A DNA stretch of 50,478 bases, taken from positions 1-50,478 of the forward strand of contig JBFWIW010000014.1 in the NCBI GenBank assembly GCA_050253535.1. Reading direction: 5' to 3'. Position 1 is the stretch's first letter, and each line of letters opens with the position of its first letter. The DNA comes from JBFWIW01 sp050253535. GTDB lineage: Bacteria; Bacillota; Clostridia; Oscillospirales; Oscillospiraceae. The notes under the pieces are model-generated. The model searched no databases. It was not told the DNA's origin and worked only from the letters and a program-made list of their open reading frames with translations. This document shows positions 1-7,555 of the stretch, one piece after another. The position numbers were made by a program, and so were the translations under genes.

Positions 1-143
1 TTCTGTTTACATATATGTGATATAATAAACTATAGGCTTTTCCGCAAAGCCTGCGTCCATTTTGGGCCGAGGCATATAATTATCCGGCCGGGAGCAGGCC
101 GGACGCGCGGACTGTCTATTAATTTGCCAAAAAGGGTGGTCCC

Positions 144-887
144 GTGCAAATCAACATATACGAACTAAAAAGGCAGTCCAGAGAGACGATCAAATCCGGA
201 CTTGCCAATAAGCCAATGCAGATGACGACGGCAGTGCTGGCCTATTTGTGCGTAATATATCTGCTCTCTATACTGATAAGCAGTCTCTCTGGCTACGGGG
301 ATTACGCTAGCCAGCTCTACACCGTCTACAACAGCGGTGGAGACCCGTTTACCGTTGCATACCCTGCCGTGCAGCCCGCGGCTTGGGTTCTCGCCGCCGC
401 GGTGTTTGTAATGAAACCCATCATGGAGGCCGGTTTCGTAAGCTTCAGTCTCCATGTGACACGCGGTATTGAAGCAGGTTACCGTACGATATTCGACGGC
501 TTCGGATTTTTCACGAGGACGCTTGCAATAACGCTTATGCAGACGGCGGCGACATATATCGGCCTCTTCCTGTTTATTATTCCGGGTATTTATCTCTATT
601 ACAGATACCGCCTTGCCGTATACGTGATGTTCGACCACCCGGAGATGTCGGCAATGGCCTGTATGCGGGAGTCGGCGAGGCTCACGAAAGGCTATAAGAT
701 GGGCCTTTTTATCCTCGATATTTCTTTTATCGGCTGGCTTCTTTTGGGGAATTTTGTGACGGCGCTGTTTCTGCCTGTTCTTGATGTTTATATAATACCG
801 TATATGGGCTTTGCGCGCGCGGGATTCTATAATATCCTCGCAGGGCAAGCCGCGCCGCCCCAGAAGAAGCCGGACTGGGAAGTATAA
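144..887 (+). CDS. DUF975-family integral membrane protein
   Basis: Protein of 247 residues beginning MQINIYELKRQSRETIKSG, the positively charged N-terminal stretch typical of DUF975 proteins, followed by about four to five hydrophobic segments (roughly residues 28-50, 78-97, 132-152 and 186-222). It lies in the cytoplasmic membrane; the family has no established biochemical role. The start is GTG at 144, preceded by an AGGGTGG ribosome-binding site at 132-138. A hairpin follows the stop, so it is probably transcribed apart from the ABC-F gene behind it. Family assignment is from sequence pattern; function is unknown. Confidence 0.8.
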   Translation: MQINIYELKRQSRETIKSGLANKPMQMTTAVLAYLCVIYLLSILISSLSGYGDYASQLYTVYNSGGDPFTVAYPAVQPAAWVLAAAVFVMKPIMEAGFVSFSLHVTRGIEAGYRTIFDGFGFFTRTLAITLMQTAATYIGLFLFIIPGIYLYYRYRLAVYVMFDHPEMSAMACMRESARLTKGYKMGLFILDISFIGWLLLGNFVTALFLPVLDVYIIPYMGFARAGFYNILAGQAAPPQKKPDWEV

Positions 888-904
888 TATATTAAATAGC
901 CGGC

Positions 905-934
905 AGCGGTTTGGGCTTGCGCTCAAACCGCTTT
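905..934 (+). terminator. Hairpin after the DUF975 gene, probable terminator
   Basis: An 11-bp stem (906-916 with 921-931, one G-T pair) closes a TTGC loop. Only three T follow, so termination may be weak. It separates the DUF975 gene from the ABC-F gene. Confidence 0.5.
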
Positions 935-986
935 GCGTGTTAAAATATCTGGACAGATAAACATGTTTTTTGAAAAGGAGTCTCAC

Positions 987-2594
987 TTGATTACTGTAAA
1001 CGATCTCAGCCTTCAGTACGGCGGAAGCGTCCTGTTTTCGCGGGTTGATTTGCAATTCACCGCCGGCAACTGCTACGGCATTATAGGCGCGAACGGCGCA
1101 GGAAAATCCACTTTTCTCAAAATACTCTCCGGGGAGCTGGAATCGACGGGCGGCAGCATCAATATAAAGCCGGGCGTACGCATGTCCTCCCTTAAGCAGA
1201 ATCAGAATATGTATGACGATTACACCGTCATGGAAACCGTAATAATGGGTAATTCCCGCCTTTACGAGTGCGGCAGGGAAAAGGATGCCCTGTATAATAA
1301 AGAGGACTTCTCCGACGAGGACGGCATACATGCCGCGGAGTTGGAGGAGGAGTACACCGAACTCGGCGGGTGGGAGGCGGAGTCCGATGCGTCGCAGCTC
1401 CTGCAGGGCCTTGGGATATCGACAGACCTGCACCAATGCCGGATGTCGGATATGGACCCGCGCCAGAAGGTCAAGGTCCTTCTCGCGCAGGCACTTTTCG
1501 GTTCGCCGGACATAATCCTTCTTGATGAGCCGACGAACAACCTCGACGTGAATTCGGTAGTCTGGCTGGAAGATTTTTTGATGGATTATAGGGGCACGGT
1601 CATAGTAGTCTCGCATGACCGTTTTTTTCTGAACACCGTCTGTACGCACATCGTCGACATCGACTATGGCAAGATCAGGATGTACGTCGGTAACTACGAT
1701 TTCTGGTATGACGCCTCGCAGCTCATGCAGAAGCTCATGAAGGATAAGAACCGCAAGGCAGAGGAGCGGATAGGCGAGCTTGAGGAATTCATCCGCCGAT
1801 TCTCTGCCAACAAGTCGAAGGCACGCCAGGCGACGAGCCGCAGAAAGCTCCTTGACAAAATCTCCATAGAGGAGATGCCCGCTTCGTCCCGCCGCTATCC
1901 ATGGGTTGGCTTCAAGATGGAACGGGAGCCGGGTAAGGACAGACTCTTCGTTACCGACGTGTCAAAGACGGTAGACGGCGTGAAGGTTATAGACAAACTC
2001 AGCTTTATTATGAACCGGGACGATAAGATAGCCTTCATCGGCGGAAATGAGCTCGCGATTACAACGATGTTCAAGCTCCTGGCCGGGGAACTGGAACCGG
2101 ACGAGGGTACGATCAAGTGGGGTGTATCCACGACGCAGGCTTATTTTCCGAAGGACAATTCCCTGTATTTCGACGACTGCGATCTCTCAATTCTCGACTG
2201 GATGCGCCAGTTTTCGGAGGACAAGAGGGAGAGCTATCTGCGCACCTTCCTCGGCCGCATGATCTTCACTGGAGACGACGTCGAAAAGAAGGTTAAAGTG
2301 CTCTCCGGCGGAGAAAAGGTCAGATGCATGCTGTCCAAAATGATGCTCTCCGGCGCGAGCATTCTGCTGTTTGACCAGCCGACGAACCATCTGGACCTCG
2401 AGAGCATTGCAGCGCTAAATAACGGCATGGACGACTTTGCCGGCAACATCATATTTACGACGCACGACCATCAGATGATTGAGACAGTGGCAAATAGAAT
2501 AATGGAGTTTGGGGAAAACGGCAAAGTCATCGATCGTCCCGTGAAATACGAGGAGTACCTCGCCATGATGAAAGAGCGGGAGGGGAAAAATTAG
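987..2594 (+). CDS. ABC-F family ATPase (YkpA/YbiT-like), one degenerate ATP site
   Basis: Duplicated-ABC soluble ATPase of about 535 residues with no membrane domain, as in ABC-F proteins that act on ribosomes (translation factors or antibiotic protection). The best start is TTG at 987, giving MITVNDLSLQYGG after AAAAGGAG at 973-980; an upstream in-frame TTG at 933 lies inside a hairpin. NBD1 has a canonical Walker A (GANGAGKST) and Walker B (LLDEPTNNLD), but its signature reads MDPRQ instead of LSGGE. NBD2 has a canonical LSGGE signature, but its Walker A reads GGNELAITT without the lysine, and its Walker B has Q in place of the catalytic E (LFDQPTNHLD). All changes fall in the same composite site. 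The role is inferred from the family. The downstream acetyltransferase starts one base after the stop. Confidence 0.9.
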   Translation: MITVNDLSLQYGGSVLFSRVDLQFTAGNCYGIIGANGAGKSTFLKILSGELESTGGSINIKPGVRMSSLKQNQNMYDDYTVMETVIMGNSRLYECGREKDALYNKEDFSDEDGIHAAELEEEYTELGGWEAESDASQLLQGLGISTDLHQCRMSDMDPRQKVKVLLAQALFGSPDIILLDEPTNNLDVNSVVWLEDFLMDYRGTVIVVSHDRFFLNTVCTHIVDIDYGKIRMYVGNYDFWYDASQLMQKLMKDKNRKAEERIGELEEFIRRFSANKSKARQATSRRKLLDKISIEEMPASSRRYPWVGFKMEREPGKDRLFVTDVSKTVDGVKVIDKLSFIMNRDDKIAFIGGNELAITTMFKLLAGELEPDEGTIKWGVSTTQAYFPKDNSLYFDDCDLSILDWMRQFSEDKRESYLRTFLGRMIFTGDDVEKKVKVLSGGEKVRCMLSKMMLSGASILLFDQPTNHLDLESIAALNNGMDDFAGNIIFTTHDHQMIETVANRIMEFGENGKVIDRPVKYEEYLAMMKEREGKN

Positions 2595-2595
2595 C

Positions 2596-3114
2596 TTGGA
2601 GTTTCGAAAAGCGACGCCTTCCGACGTTGCCGAGATCATGGATATAATAGCCGCGGCGCAGAACTTTATGCGATCAAGCGGCCTTCCGCAGTGGCAGGAC
2701 GGGTACCCGGCGCGGGAGATAATCGAAGAGGACGTCGAAGTCGGCGAATCGTATGTGCTGACGGACGGCGGCGTAATACTCGGCACGGCGGTGGTGTCGT
2801 TCAGGCCAGATCCGTCTTACCGAAATCTCACGGAGGGGGCGTGGCTGGACGATGGGCCTTACGCCGCAGTGCACCGCGTCGCAGTCAGAGCGGAAAGGCG
2901 AAAAAAAGGTTCGGGTACCGCGATATTCGGATATGCAGAGGGGCTTGCACGAGCGGAGGGAATTTCAAGCATACGGGGGGACACTCACCATTTAAACCTT
3001 CTGATGCAGGGACTTTTGGCTAAGTGCGGTTTCGTCCGCTGTGGGTGCATAATACTTGTTGATCCCGCCCAAAAAGATAATAACAGGGTCGTTTACCAGA
3101 AATTGCTGCGGTAA
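2596..3114 (+). CDS. GNAT-family N-acetyltransferase
   Basis: 172 residues. The N-terminus MEFRKATPSDVAEIMDII is the usual GNAT beta1-alpha1 entry, and the motif A region (around residues 93-106, HRVAVRAERRKKGSG) carries the acetyl-CoA pyrophosphate-binding R-x-x-K/G-x-G-type loop. It should transfer an acetyl group to an amine on a small molecule or protein; the substrate is unknown. The start is TTG at 2596, one base after the ABC-F stop, with GGAGGGG at 2579-2585 inside the upstream gene, so the two are probably translationally coupled. A 16-bp hairpin follows. Confidence 0.85.
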   Translation: MEFRKATPSDVAEIMDIIAAAQNFMRSSGLPQWQDGYPAREIIEEDVEVGESYVLTDGGVILGTAVVSFRPDPSYRNLTEGAWLDDGPYAAVHRVAVRAERRKKGSGTAIFGYAEGLARAEGISSIRGDTHHLNLLMQGLLAKCGFVRCGCIILVDPAQKDNNRVVYQKLLR

Positions 3115-3144
3115 CAGTTCCAGAATTATTTATAACCGGTAAAA

Positions 3145-3207
3145 TCGCAGCGATCCGTATTCTTTCGTCAAAGCATACGGATCGCTGCGAATTATTGCCG
3201 TTTTTTT
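3145..3207 (+). terminator. Terminator after the ABC-F/GNAT pair
   Basis: A perfect 16-bp inverted repeat (3145-3160 with 3175-3190, 14-base loop) is followed by a run of seven or eight T at 3200-3207. The T run starts about 9 bases after the stem, so efficiency is uncertain. Confidence 0.65.
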
Positions 3208-3228
3208 GTATTTTATAGCAATTCTGAA

Positions 3229-3257
3229 TTGACATGTGTGAACGAATTATGTATAAT
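3229..3257 (+). promoter_or_regulatory. Sigma-A promoter of the NSS transporter
   Basis: TTGACA (3229-3234) and TATAAT (3252-3257) are both perfect and separated by 17 bases. Transcription should start near 3264, giving a leader of about 139 bases. Confidence 0.9.
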
Positions 3258-3263
3258 CCAGAA

Positions 3264-3400
3264 CATAGTCTAACGTTTCAGGACGTTAAAGAAATGGTTT
3301 GTCAAAGCGCCGGGATCAGTACCCGGCGCCCTTTAGCGGACTGTCGTAAGCTGTCGGCGGGCCTGTAGCCATATGGCACAAAAAATTTTGGGAGGAAAGT
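3264..3400 (+). promoter_or_regulatory. Structured 5' leader of the NSS transporter
   Basis: The leader between the predicted start site and the gene can form a 6-bp hairpin (TAACGT...ACGTTA, around 3271-3289), an 8-bp GC hairpin (GCGCCGGG...CCCGGCGC, around 3308-3330), and a 10-base palindrome GCCATATGGC just before the ribosome-binding site. No riboswitch class was recognised, and no T run was seen. It may be a cis-regulatory RNA or only a stable untranslated region. Confidence 0.4.
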
Positions 3401-3402
3401 TT

Positions 3403-4818
3403 ATGGAAAATAATCGTGGTCAATGGAGCAACAATGTGCTGTTCATCCTTGCAGCAATTGGTTCCGCGATCGGTATGGGAAATCTATGGGGATTTCCATA
3501 CAAAATGGGCGCTAACGGTGGTTTCTATTTTCTGGTCATCTATCTTGTTATGGTCATCTTCTGCGGCGTTATCGTTATGGGCGTAGAGATGACGATCGGG
3601 CGCAATACAGGGAAGAGTCCGATTCTGGCACTTGGCAAACTTGCTAAAAATTGGAAAGCTGTCGGCGCGTTCGGCGTTCTCTGCTCGTTCCTCATCATGG
3701 GCTTCTATTCGGTCCTCATAGGTTATTCCGTCCGCTACTTCGTCGGATTCCTCGTCCAGATATTCGGAGCTGAGGGATTCATTGGCATGACCGGCAGCGA
3801 CTTCTTCGTGGCCTACACCACAAATGTCGGATCGGTCATTCTCTTCACATTTATAACCTTTGCCATCTGCGGTATGATTGTCGCGGGCGGCGTACAGAAA
3901 GGCCTTGAGGCCTTTAACAAGATTGGTATCCCCGCTCTATTTATAATCCTTATTGCTATTATTATTTATAACTTCACTCTGCCCGGCGCCAGTAAGGGCC
4001 TCGCCTTCATGTTTACGACAAAGGGCATGGAAATGGCAGGTACGTCGTTTAACTTCTTTAAGGCCGTACGTACGGCGGCGGGCCAGATGCTCTTCTCGCT
4101 TTCGCTCGGCATGGGCTGCATGATAACATACGGCTCATACCTCTCCAAGAAGGAGAACATTGCGAAGAACGCATGGATAATTCCCGCGTTTGACACGCTC
4201 GCGGCTCTCCTCGCTGGCCTCGCGATCTTCCCGGCTGTCTTTGCTCTCGGCCAGGATCCGTCCGGCGGCCCGGGCCTCCTCTTCATCACCATGCACAACG
4301 TTTTTACAACGATGGGCGGTATCGGCAATGTAATTGGTATGCTGTTCTATCTCCTCGTAATCTTCGCCGGCATTTCATCCGCAATCTCCCTGATGGAGGT
4401 AGCGGCCGCCAGTATAATCGACGCACGGGAAGCTAAAGGCAAGAAGGCCAACCGCAGGAATATTACGATAATTGTAACGGCCATCATGTTTGCCCTCTCC
4501 ATAACCGTCTGCGTGGACCAGCTCGGTATGAACGGCTGGGGCGTTGCAAAGATATACTCAGTACTCGGTGCCAGCTCACAGGATCTTCTCGATGTATATG
4601 ACCTTTTGGCAGAGGGCATTCTAATGCCGCTGGGTTCCATCCTTATGTGCGTACTGGTCGGCTGGAAGCTGGGTATGCCGTGGATGAAGAAGGAAATAAC
4701 CCTCAACGGCAACAAGTTCGTATCTAATGGTCTGTTCAATGTTTGTGTGAAATACATAACACCCGTGCTCATGGTATTTGTCCTCTTCTCCCTTGCTCTC
4801 TCTTATTTTGGCATCTGA
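3403..4818 (+). CDS. Neurotransmitter:sodium symporter (NSS/SNF) family transporter
   Basis: About 471 residues of mostly hydrophobic sequence, consistent with 11-12 membrane helices of the LeuT fold. It should import an amino acid or related amine with sodium; the substrate cannot be told. TM1 carries the NSS motif as GSAIGMGNLWGFPYKMG, where GN-W-FPY is conserved but the usual arginine before FP is glycine. The start is ATG at 3403 behind GGGAGGAAA (3390-3398); an in-frame ATG at 3373 has no ribosome-binding site. It is monocistronic, with a strong promoter, a structured leader and a terminator facing the Moco operon. Confidence 0.9.
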   Translation: MENNRGQWSNNVLFILAAIGSAIGMGNLWGFPYKMGANGGFYFLVIYLVMVIFCGVIVMGVEMTIGRNTGKSPILALGKLAKNWKAVGAFGVLCSFLIMGFYSVLIGYSVRYFVGFLVQIFGAEGFIGMTGSDFFVAYTTNVGSVILFTFITFAICGMIVAGGVQKGLEAFNKIGIPALFIILIAIIIYNFTLPGASKGLAFMFTTKGMEMAGTSFNFFKAVRTAAGQMLFSLSLGMGCMITYGSYLSKKENIAKNAWIIPAFDTLAALLAGLAIFPAVFALGQDPSGGPGLLFITMHNVFTTMGGIGNVIGMLFYLLVIFAGISSAISLMEVAAASIIDAREAKGKKANRRNITIIVTAIMFALSITVCVDQLGMNGWGVAKIYSVLGASSQDLLDVYDLLAEGILMPLGSILMCVLVGWKLGMPWMKKEITLNGNKFVSNGLFNVCVKYITPVLMVFVLFSLALSYFGI

Positions 4819-4880
4819 TTTTTAACGGAAAACTTTATTTTTCGATAAAACGGAAGAAAGTTCTCGGCTCTCTTGAACCT

Positions 4881-5000
4881 CGAAAGGTGCGCTTTGCAGG
4901 AAGTGAATTTCTGCAAAGCGCATTATTTTGTCATTTGCGTATTTCGGCTACGCTCGCGCAGGGAAGAACCGCAAAATTTTTCGCTTTAGTGAAAATGACG
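4881..5000. repeat. Dispersed two-hairpin element, copy 1
   Basis: First hairpin: 12-bp stem 4888-4899 with 4911-4922, form TTTGCAGGAAGTGAAT...GCAAA. Second hairpin: GTCATTT (4930-4936) with AAATGAC (4993-4999) enclosing CTCGCGCA at 4953-4960. The same arrangement appears at 24091-24190. It sits downstream of the NSS gene, and the first hairpin could act as its terminator. Confidence 0.45.
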
Positions 5001-5022
5001 GGAGTGATCAGCGCGGCTTAAT

Positions 5023-5060
5023 AAAGATCTCCGGAACAAACGTTCCGGAGATCTTTTAAT
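5023..5060. terminator. Bidirectional terminator between NSS gene and Moco operon
   Basis: A perfect 15-bp stem (5023-5037 with 5042-5056), loop AAAC, with A-rich and T-rich flanks. It serves the convergent NSS gene (+) and MOSC gene (-). Confidence 0.85.
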
Positions 5061-5078
5061 ATCTTGTTTCTTTTAATA

Positions 5079-5513
5079 TTATTCGACGATTTCTATGTCA
5101 TCGCCGGCTTTGACTTCTCCCGCCGACAGAACCTTTACGAAAATACCTTCTCTAGGCATTACGCAGTCGCCGCAGGCTTTTCTGATAGCGCAGTCATTGT
5201 GGCACTCCTTGCCGATCTGCGTGACCTCGCAGAGGGCATCTCCAATTTTCAGCTTTGTCCCCACGGGTAATTTATAGAGAATTATACCCTCGGTCAGCAT
5301 ATTCTCGGCGAAAGCGCCGCTCTGGAGCTGAAAGTTTATAACGCTCTGTACCTTTGCCACGCTCTCCGCGCCGAGAAGGCTCACCTGCCGGTGCCAGTTT
5401 CCGGCGTGCGCATCGCCCACTATGCCGTGGTCGGGCTTCAAAAAGACGTCGGTGACGGCGTGTTTCTGTTCACCTTTTTTTTCGCTTATGCAGACAGCAA
5501 GGACTTTAGCCAT
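5079..5513 (-). CDS. MOSC-domain protein
   Basis: 144 residues forming a single MOSC domain, the sulfur-carrier domain also found at the C-terminus of Moco sulfurase. The N-terminus reads MAKVLAVCISEKKGEQK and the family pattern GDAHAGNWHRQVSLL follows. The conserved cysteine region is at about residues 103-121 (ECHNDCAIRKACGDCVMP). It probably handles sulfur for, or binds, the molybdenum cofactor. It is last in the Moco operon: its ATG (5511-5513) overlaps the end of the mog/moaB gene by 8 bases, with a GGAGAAT site at 5520-5526. Confidence 0.9.
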   Translation of the reverse strand: MAKVLAVCISEKKGEQKHAVTDVFLKPDHGIVGDAHAGNWHRQVSLLGAESVAKVQSVINFQLQSGAFAENMLTEGIILYKLPVGTKLKIGDALCEVTQIGKECHNDCAIRKACGDCVMPREGIFVKVLSAGEVKAGDDIEIVE

Positions 5514-6003
5514 GGCTGTATTCTCCTTTCGTACCCCTTAGCATTTCGATTCCGTGCCTGAGGGCGGGGATGACCGCGTCCAGGCATTCGCGCGCCGCTT
5601 TTTCGCTCCCGGGCAGGTTTACAATCAGGGTGTCTTCTCGTATACCCGCCGCCGCACGGGAGAGCATACCTCTCGAAGTAACTTTCAGGCTTGCCGCGCG
5701 CATCGCCTCCGGTATGCCGCGCACCTCGCGTTCGGTGACGGCTAGCGTCGCCTCCGGTGTTATATCGCGCGGGGAGAAGCCGGTGCCGCCGGTCGTCATG
5801 ACGAGGCAGACCTTGATTTCATCACAGCATTTTATAAGTTCATCTTGTATCATCGCGGCATCATCAGGGATTATGGAGGTGTGAATTATTTCCCACCCGT
5901 CTTTCCGAAGTATTTCACATATAGCGGGACCGCTCGTGTCGACCCGCTCGCCGCGTGAGCCCTTGTCGCTTATCGTTATCACCGCAGCGGTATAATCACT
6001 CAT
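5506..6003 (-). CDS. mog: Molybdopterin adenylyltransferase, MogA/MoaB family
   Basis: 165 residues starting MSDYTAAVITISDKGSRGE, with the MoCF-domain signature TTGGTGFSPRDITPEA at about residues 69-84. Proteins of this type adenylate molybdopterin before metal insertion by MoeA. The start is ATG at 6003 with GGAGGAAG at 6008-6015; a longer frame reaching 6099 lies inside moaC and lacks family similarity. The ATGA overlap with moaC indicates coupling. Whether it is functionally Mog or MoaB cannot be decided from sequence alone. Confidence 0.9.
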   Translation of the reverse strand: MSDYTAAVITISDKGSRGERVDTSGPAICEILRKDGWEIIHTSIIPDDAAMIQDELIKCCDEIKVCLVMTTGGTGFSPRDITPEATLAVTEREVRGIPEAMRAASLKVTSRGMLSRAAAGIREDTLIVNLPGSEKAARECLDAVIPALRHGIEMLRGTKGEYSHG

Positions 6004-6485
6004 TTTTCTTCCTCCCGGTGAAATTCTCCGCTCTTGCCGCCCGTCTTTGTAAGAAGACGGATGTCGGAGATGATCATGTCGCGCTGGACTGCCTTGCACA
6101 TGTCGTAGACCGTGAGCGCGGCGGCAGAGACCGCCGTCAGCGCCTCCATTTCAACGCCTGTCCTGCCGCTGCAGGTGACTGTCGCTCTTATCTCGACCGA
6201 GAGATCTGCCTCGCATAGTTCAAGGTCCAGATCAATACCGTCGATAAACACCGGGTGGCACATAGGTATAAAGTCCGGTGTTCTTTTTGCCCCCATAATG
6301 CCCGCTATCTGCGCTACGGTGAGAACGTCGCCTTTCTTAACGCCGCCGCTTTTTATAAGGTCGAAGGTTTTACTATTCAATATAACGCGCCCGGCGGCAA
6401 TTGCCGTGCGTTCGGTCACGTCCTTATATCCAACATCGACCATTTTTGAGCGGCCCTTGTCGTTAAAGTGTGTAAAGTCAGACAT
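6000..6485 (-). CDS. moaC: Cyclic pyranopterin monophosphate synthase MoaC
   Basis: 161 residues, the usual MoaC length. Visible family marks are MVDVGYKDVTERTA near residue 15, the MCHPVFIDGIDLDLEL segment carrying the HP motif, and the KTGGKSGEF tail. It converts the MoaA product (3',8-cyclo-dihydro-GTP) to cyclic pyranopterin monophosphate in the cytoplasm. It lies 3 bases after moaA and overlaps mog by ATGA. Confidence 0.95.
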   Translation of the reverse strand: MSDFTHFNDKGRSKMVDVGYKDVTERTAIAAGRVILNSKTFDLIKSGGVKKGDVLTVAQIAGIMGAKRTPDFIPMCHPVFIDGIDLDLELCEADLSVEIRATVTCSGRTGVEMEALTAVSAAALTVYDMCKAVQRDMIISDIRLLTKTGGKSGEFHREEEK

Positions 6486-6488
6486 TTC

Positions 6489-7439
6489 CTAACCTCCAAT
6501 GCTGTTCATCGTGCGCCCGGCTCCGCTCATATTTTTGGCAGAGAGCGTGTCATGGCGCTCTGGCTTTTTCATAACGGCGCGGAGAAAGACCTCTCTCATG
6601 CCGTCCATATCGAGGCCCTTTAAAGAGTATTCAATTGGAGAGTGCAGGCAGGGCTTTATCTTTCCGTCCGCCGTAAGGCGCAGACGGTTGCAGCTATTGC
6701 AAAAGTGGCAGCTGACCGGGCTTATAAGCCCGACCCGGCCATGTGCACCGGGGAACTGGTAGAGCCTTGCAACTCCGCCGTCTCCCGGGATGGAGACAAG
6801 CTCCGGTACACGCTCCAGTACCGTTTCACACGGGAGATATGCGCCGGCATCGAAAGCGGAGTCCACCATCGGCATGAGTTCTATAAAACGGACGTCTATG
6901 TCTCGATCCATAGTAAGCGCACAGAAGTCCGCTGTTTCGCTGTCGTTAAAGCCGCCTATGAGGACTGTGTTTATTTTAACCCTCTTAAATCCGGCGGCAA
7001 ACGCGCTGTCGATACCCCGCAAAGCGTCACCCAGGTCGCCGAGTATCGTTATCATCCGGTATTTTTCGGCGTCGAGAGTGTCGAGGCTTATATTTATGCG
7101 GTCAACGCCTGCCTCATATAAAGACGCGGCGAGAGGGGAAAGAAGAGTCCCATTTGTTGTGAGACATACTTCATTTATGCCATTTACCGCTGAAACCCTT
7201 CGGCAGATGGAGAGAATGTTCTTTTTAACAAGCGGCTCACCGCCGGTTATGCGGATCTTATTTATGCCGAGAGAGGCTGCGGCGCGGACGGCATCGATCA
7301 TCTCGTCCTCCGTCATCATATCGCTGTGGCGTTTCTTGCATATGCCCTCCGGCGGCATGCAGTATTTGCAGCGCAGGTTGCAGAGCTCCGTCACGGAAAC
7401 GCGCAGATAAGTTATCTCCCGGCCAAAAGAATCGGTCAT
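6489..7439 (-). CDS. moaA: GTP 3',8-cyclase MoaA (radical SAM)
   Basis: 316 residues. The N-terminal radical SAM cluster is CNLRCKYC (CxxxCxxC, about residues 21-28), and the SAM-binding GGEP is in RITGGEPLVKK. The second 4Fe-4S cluster uses CHFCNSC plus a later cysteine (KIKPCL). The chain ends in the family's catalytically important Gly-Gly tail (MNSIGG). It catalyses the first step of Moco synthesis from GTP. The start is ATG at 7439 with GGAGGTTTA just upstream. Confidence 0.97.
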   Translation of the reverse strand: MTDSFGREITYLRVSVTELCNLRCKYCMPPEGICKKRHSDMMTEDEMIDAVRAAASLGINKIRITGGEPLVKKNILSICRRVSAVNGINEVCLTTNGTLLSPLAASLYEAGVDRINISLDTLDAEKYRMITILGDLGDALRGIDSAFAAGFKRVKINTVLIGGFNDSETADFCALTMDRDIDVRFIELMPMVDSAFDAGAYLPCETVLERVPELVSIPGDGGVARLYQFPGAHGRVGLISPVSCHFCNSCNRLRLTADGKIKPCLHSPIEYSLKGLDMDGMREVFLRAVMKKPERHDTLSAKNMSGAGRTMNSIGG

Positions 7440-7465
7440 TTAAACCTCCAAATCGCACTGATCAT

Positions 7466-7490
7466 AAAAATCTCCCCCATGGGAGGTTAT
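7466..7490 (-). terminator. Possible internal terminator before moaA
   Basis: On the minus strand a 5-bp GC stem (CTCCC/GGGAG, loop ATGG, extended by AA/TT) is followed by TTTTT (7470-7466). It lies in the 117-base space between the MoCF gene and moaA and could reduce read-through into moaA. Confidence 0.4.
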
Positions 7491-7555
7491 TGCGCATCGA
7501 TTGCGGTTGCCGCTTTGCGGCGGGAAAACGAGCGCAGGGATCTTTCAAGCAAGGC

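Noticed and set aside
6..26. TTTACA and TATAAT at the window start
   Set aside because: Only 9 bases separate them, so they cannot form one promoter; the true -35 would lie outside the window.
130..146. T-box-like AGGGTGGTCCCGTG before the DUF975 gene
   Set aside because: It differs from the T-box core at two positions, has no specifier stem or terminator, and is better explained as ribosome-binding site plus GTG start.
165..1649. Long minus-strand frame of 494 codons
   Set aside because: It lies opposite the DUF975 and ABC-F genes, shows no family pattern, and is a shadow of their codon bias.
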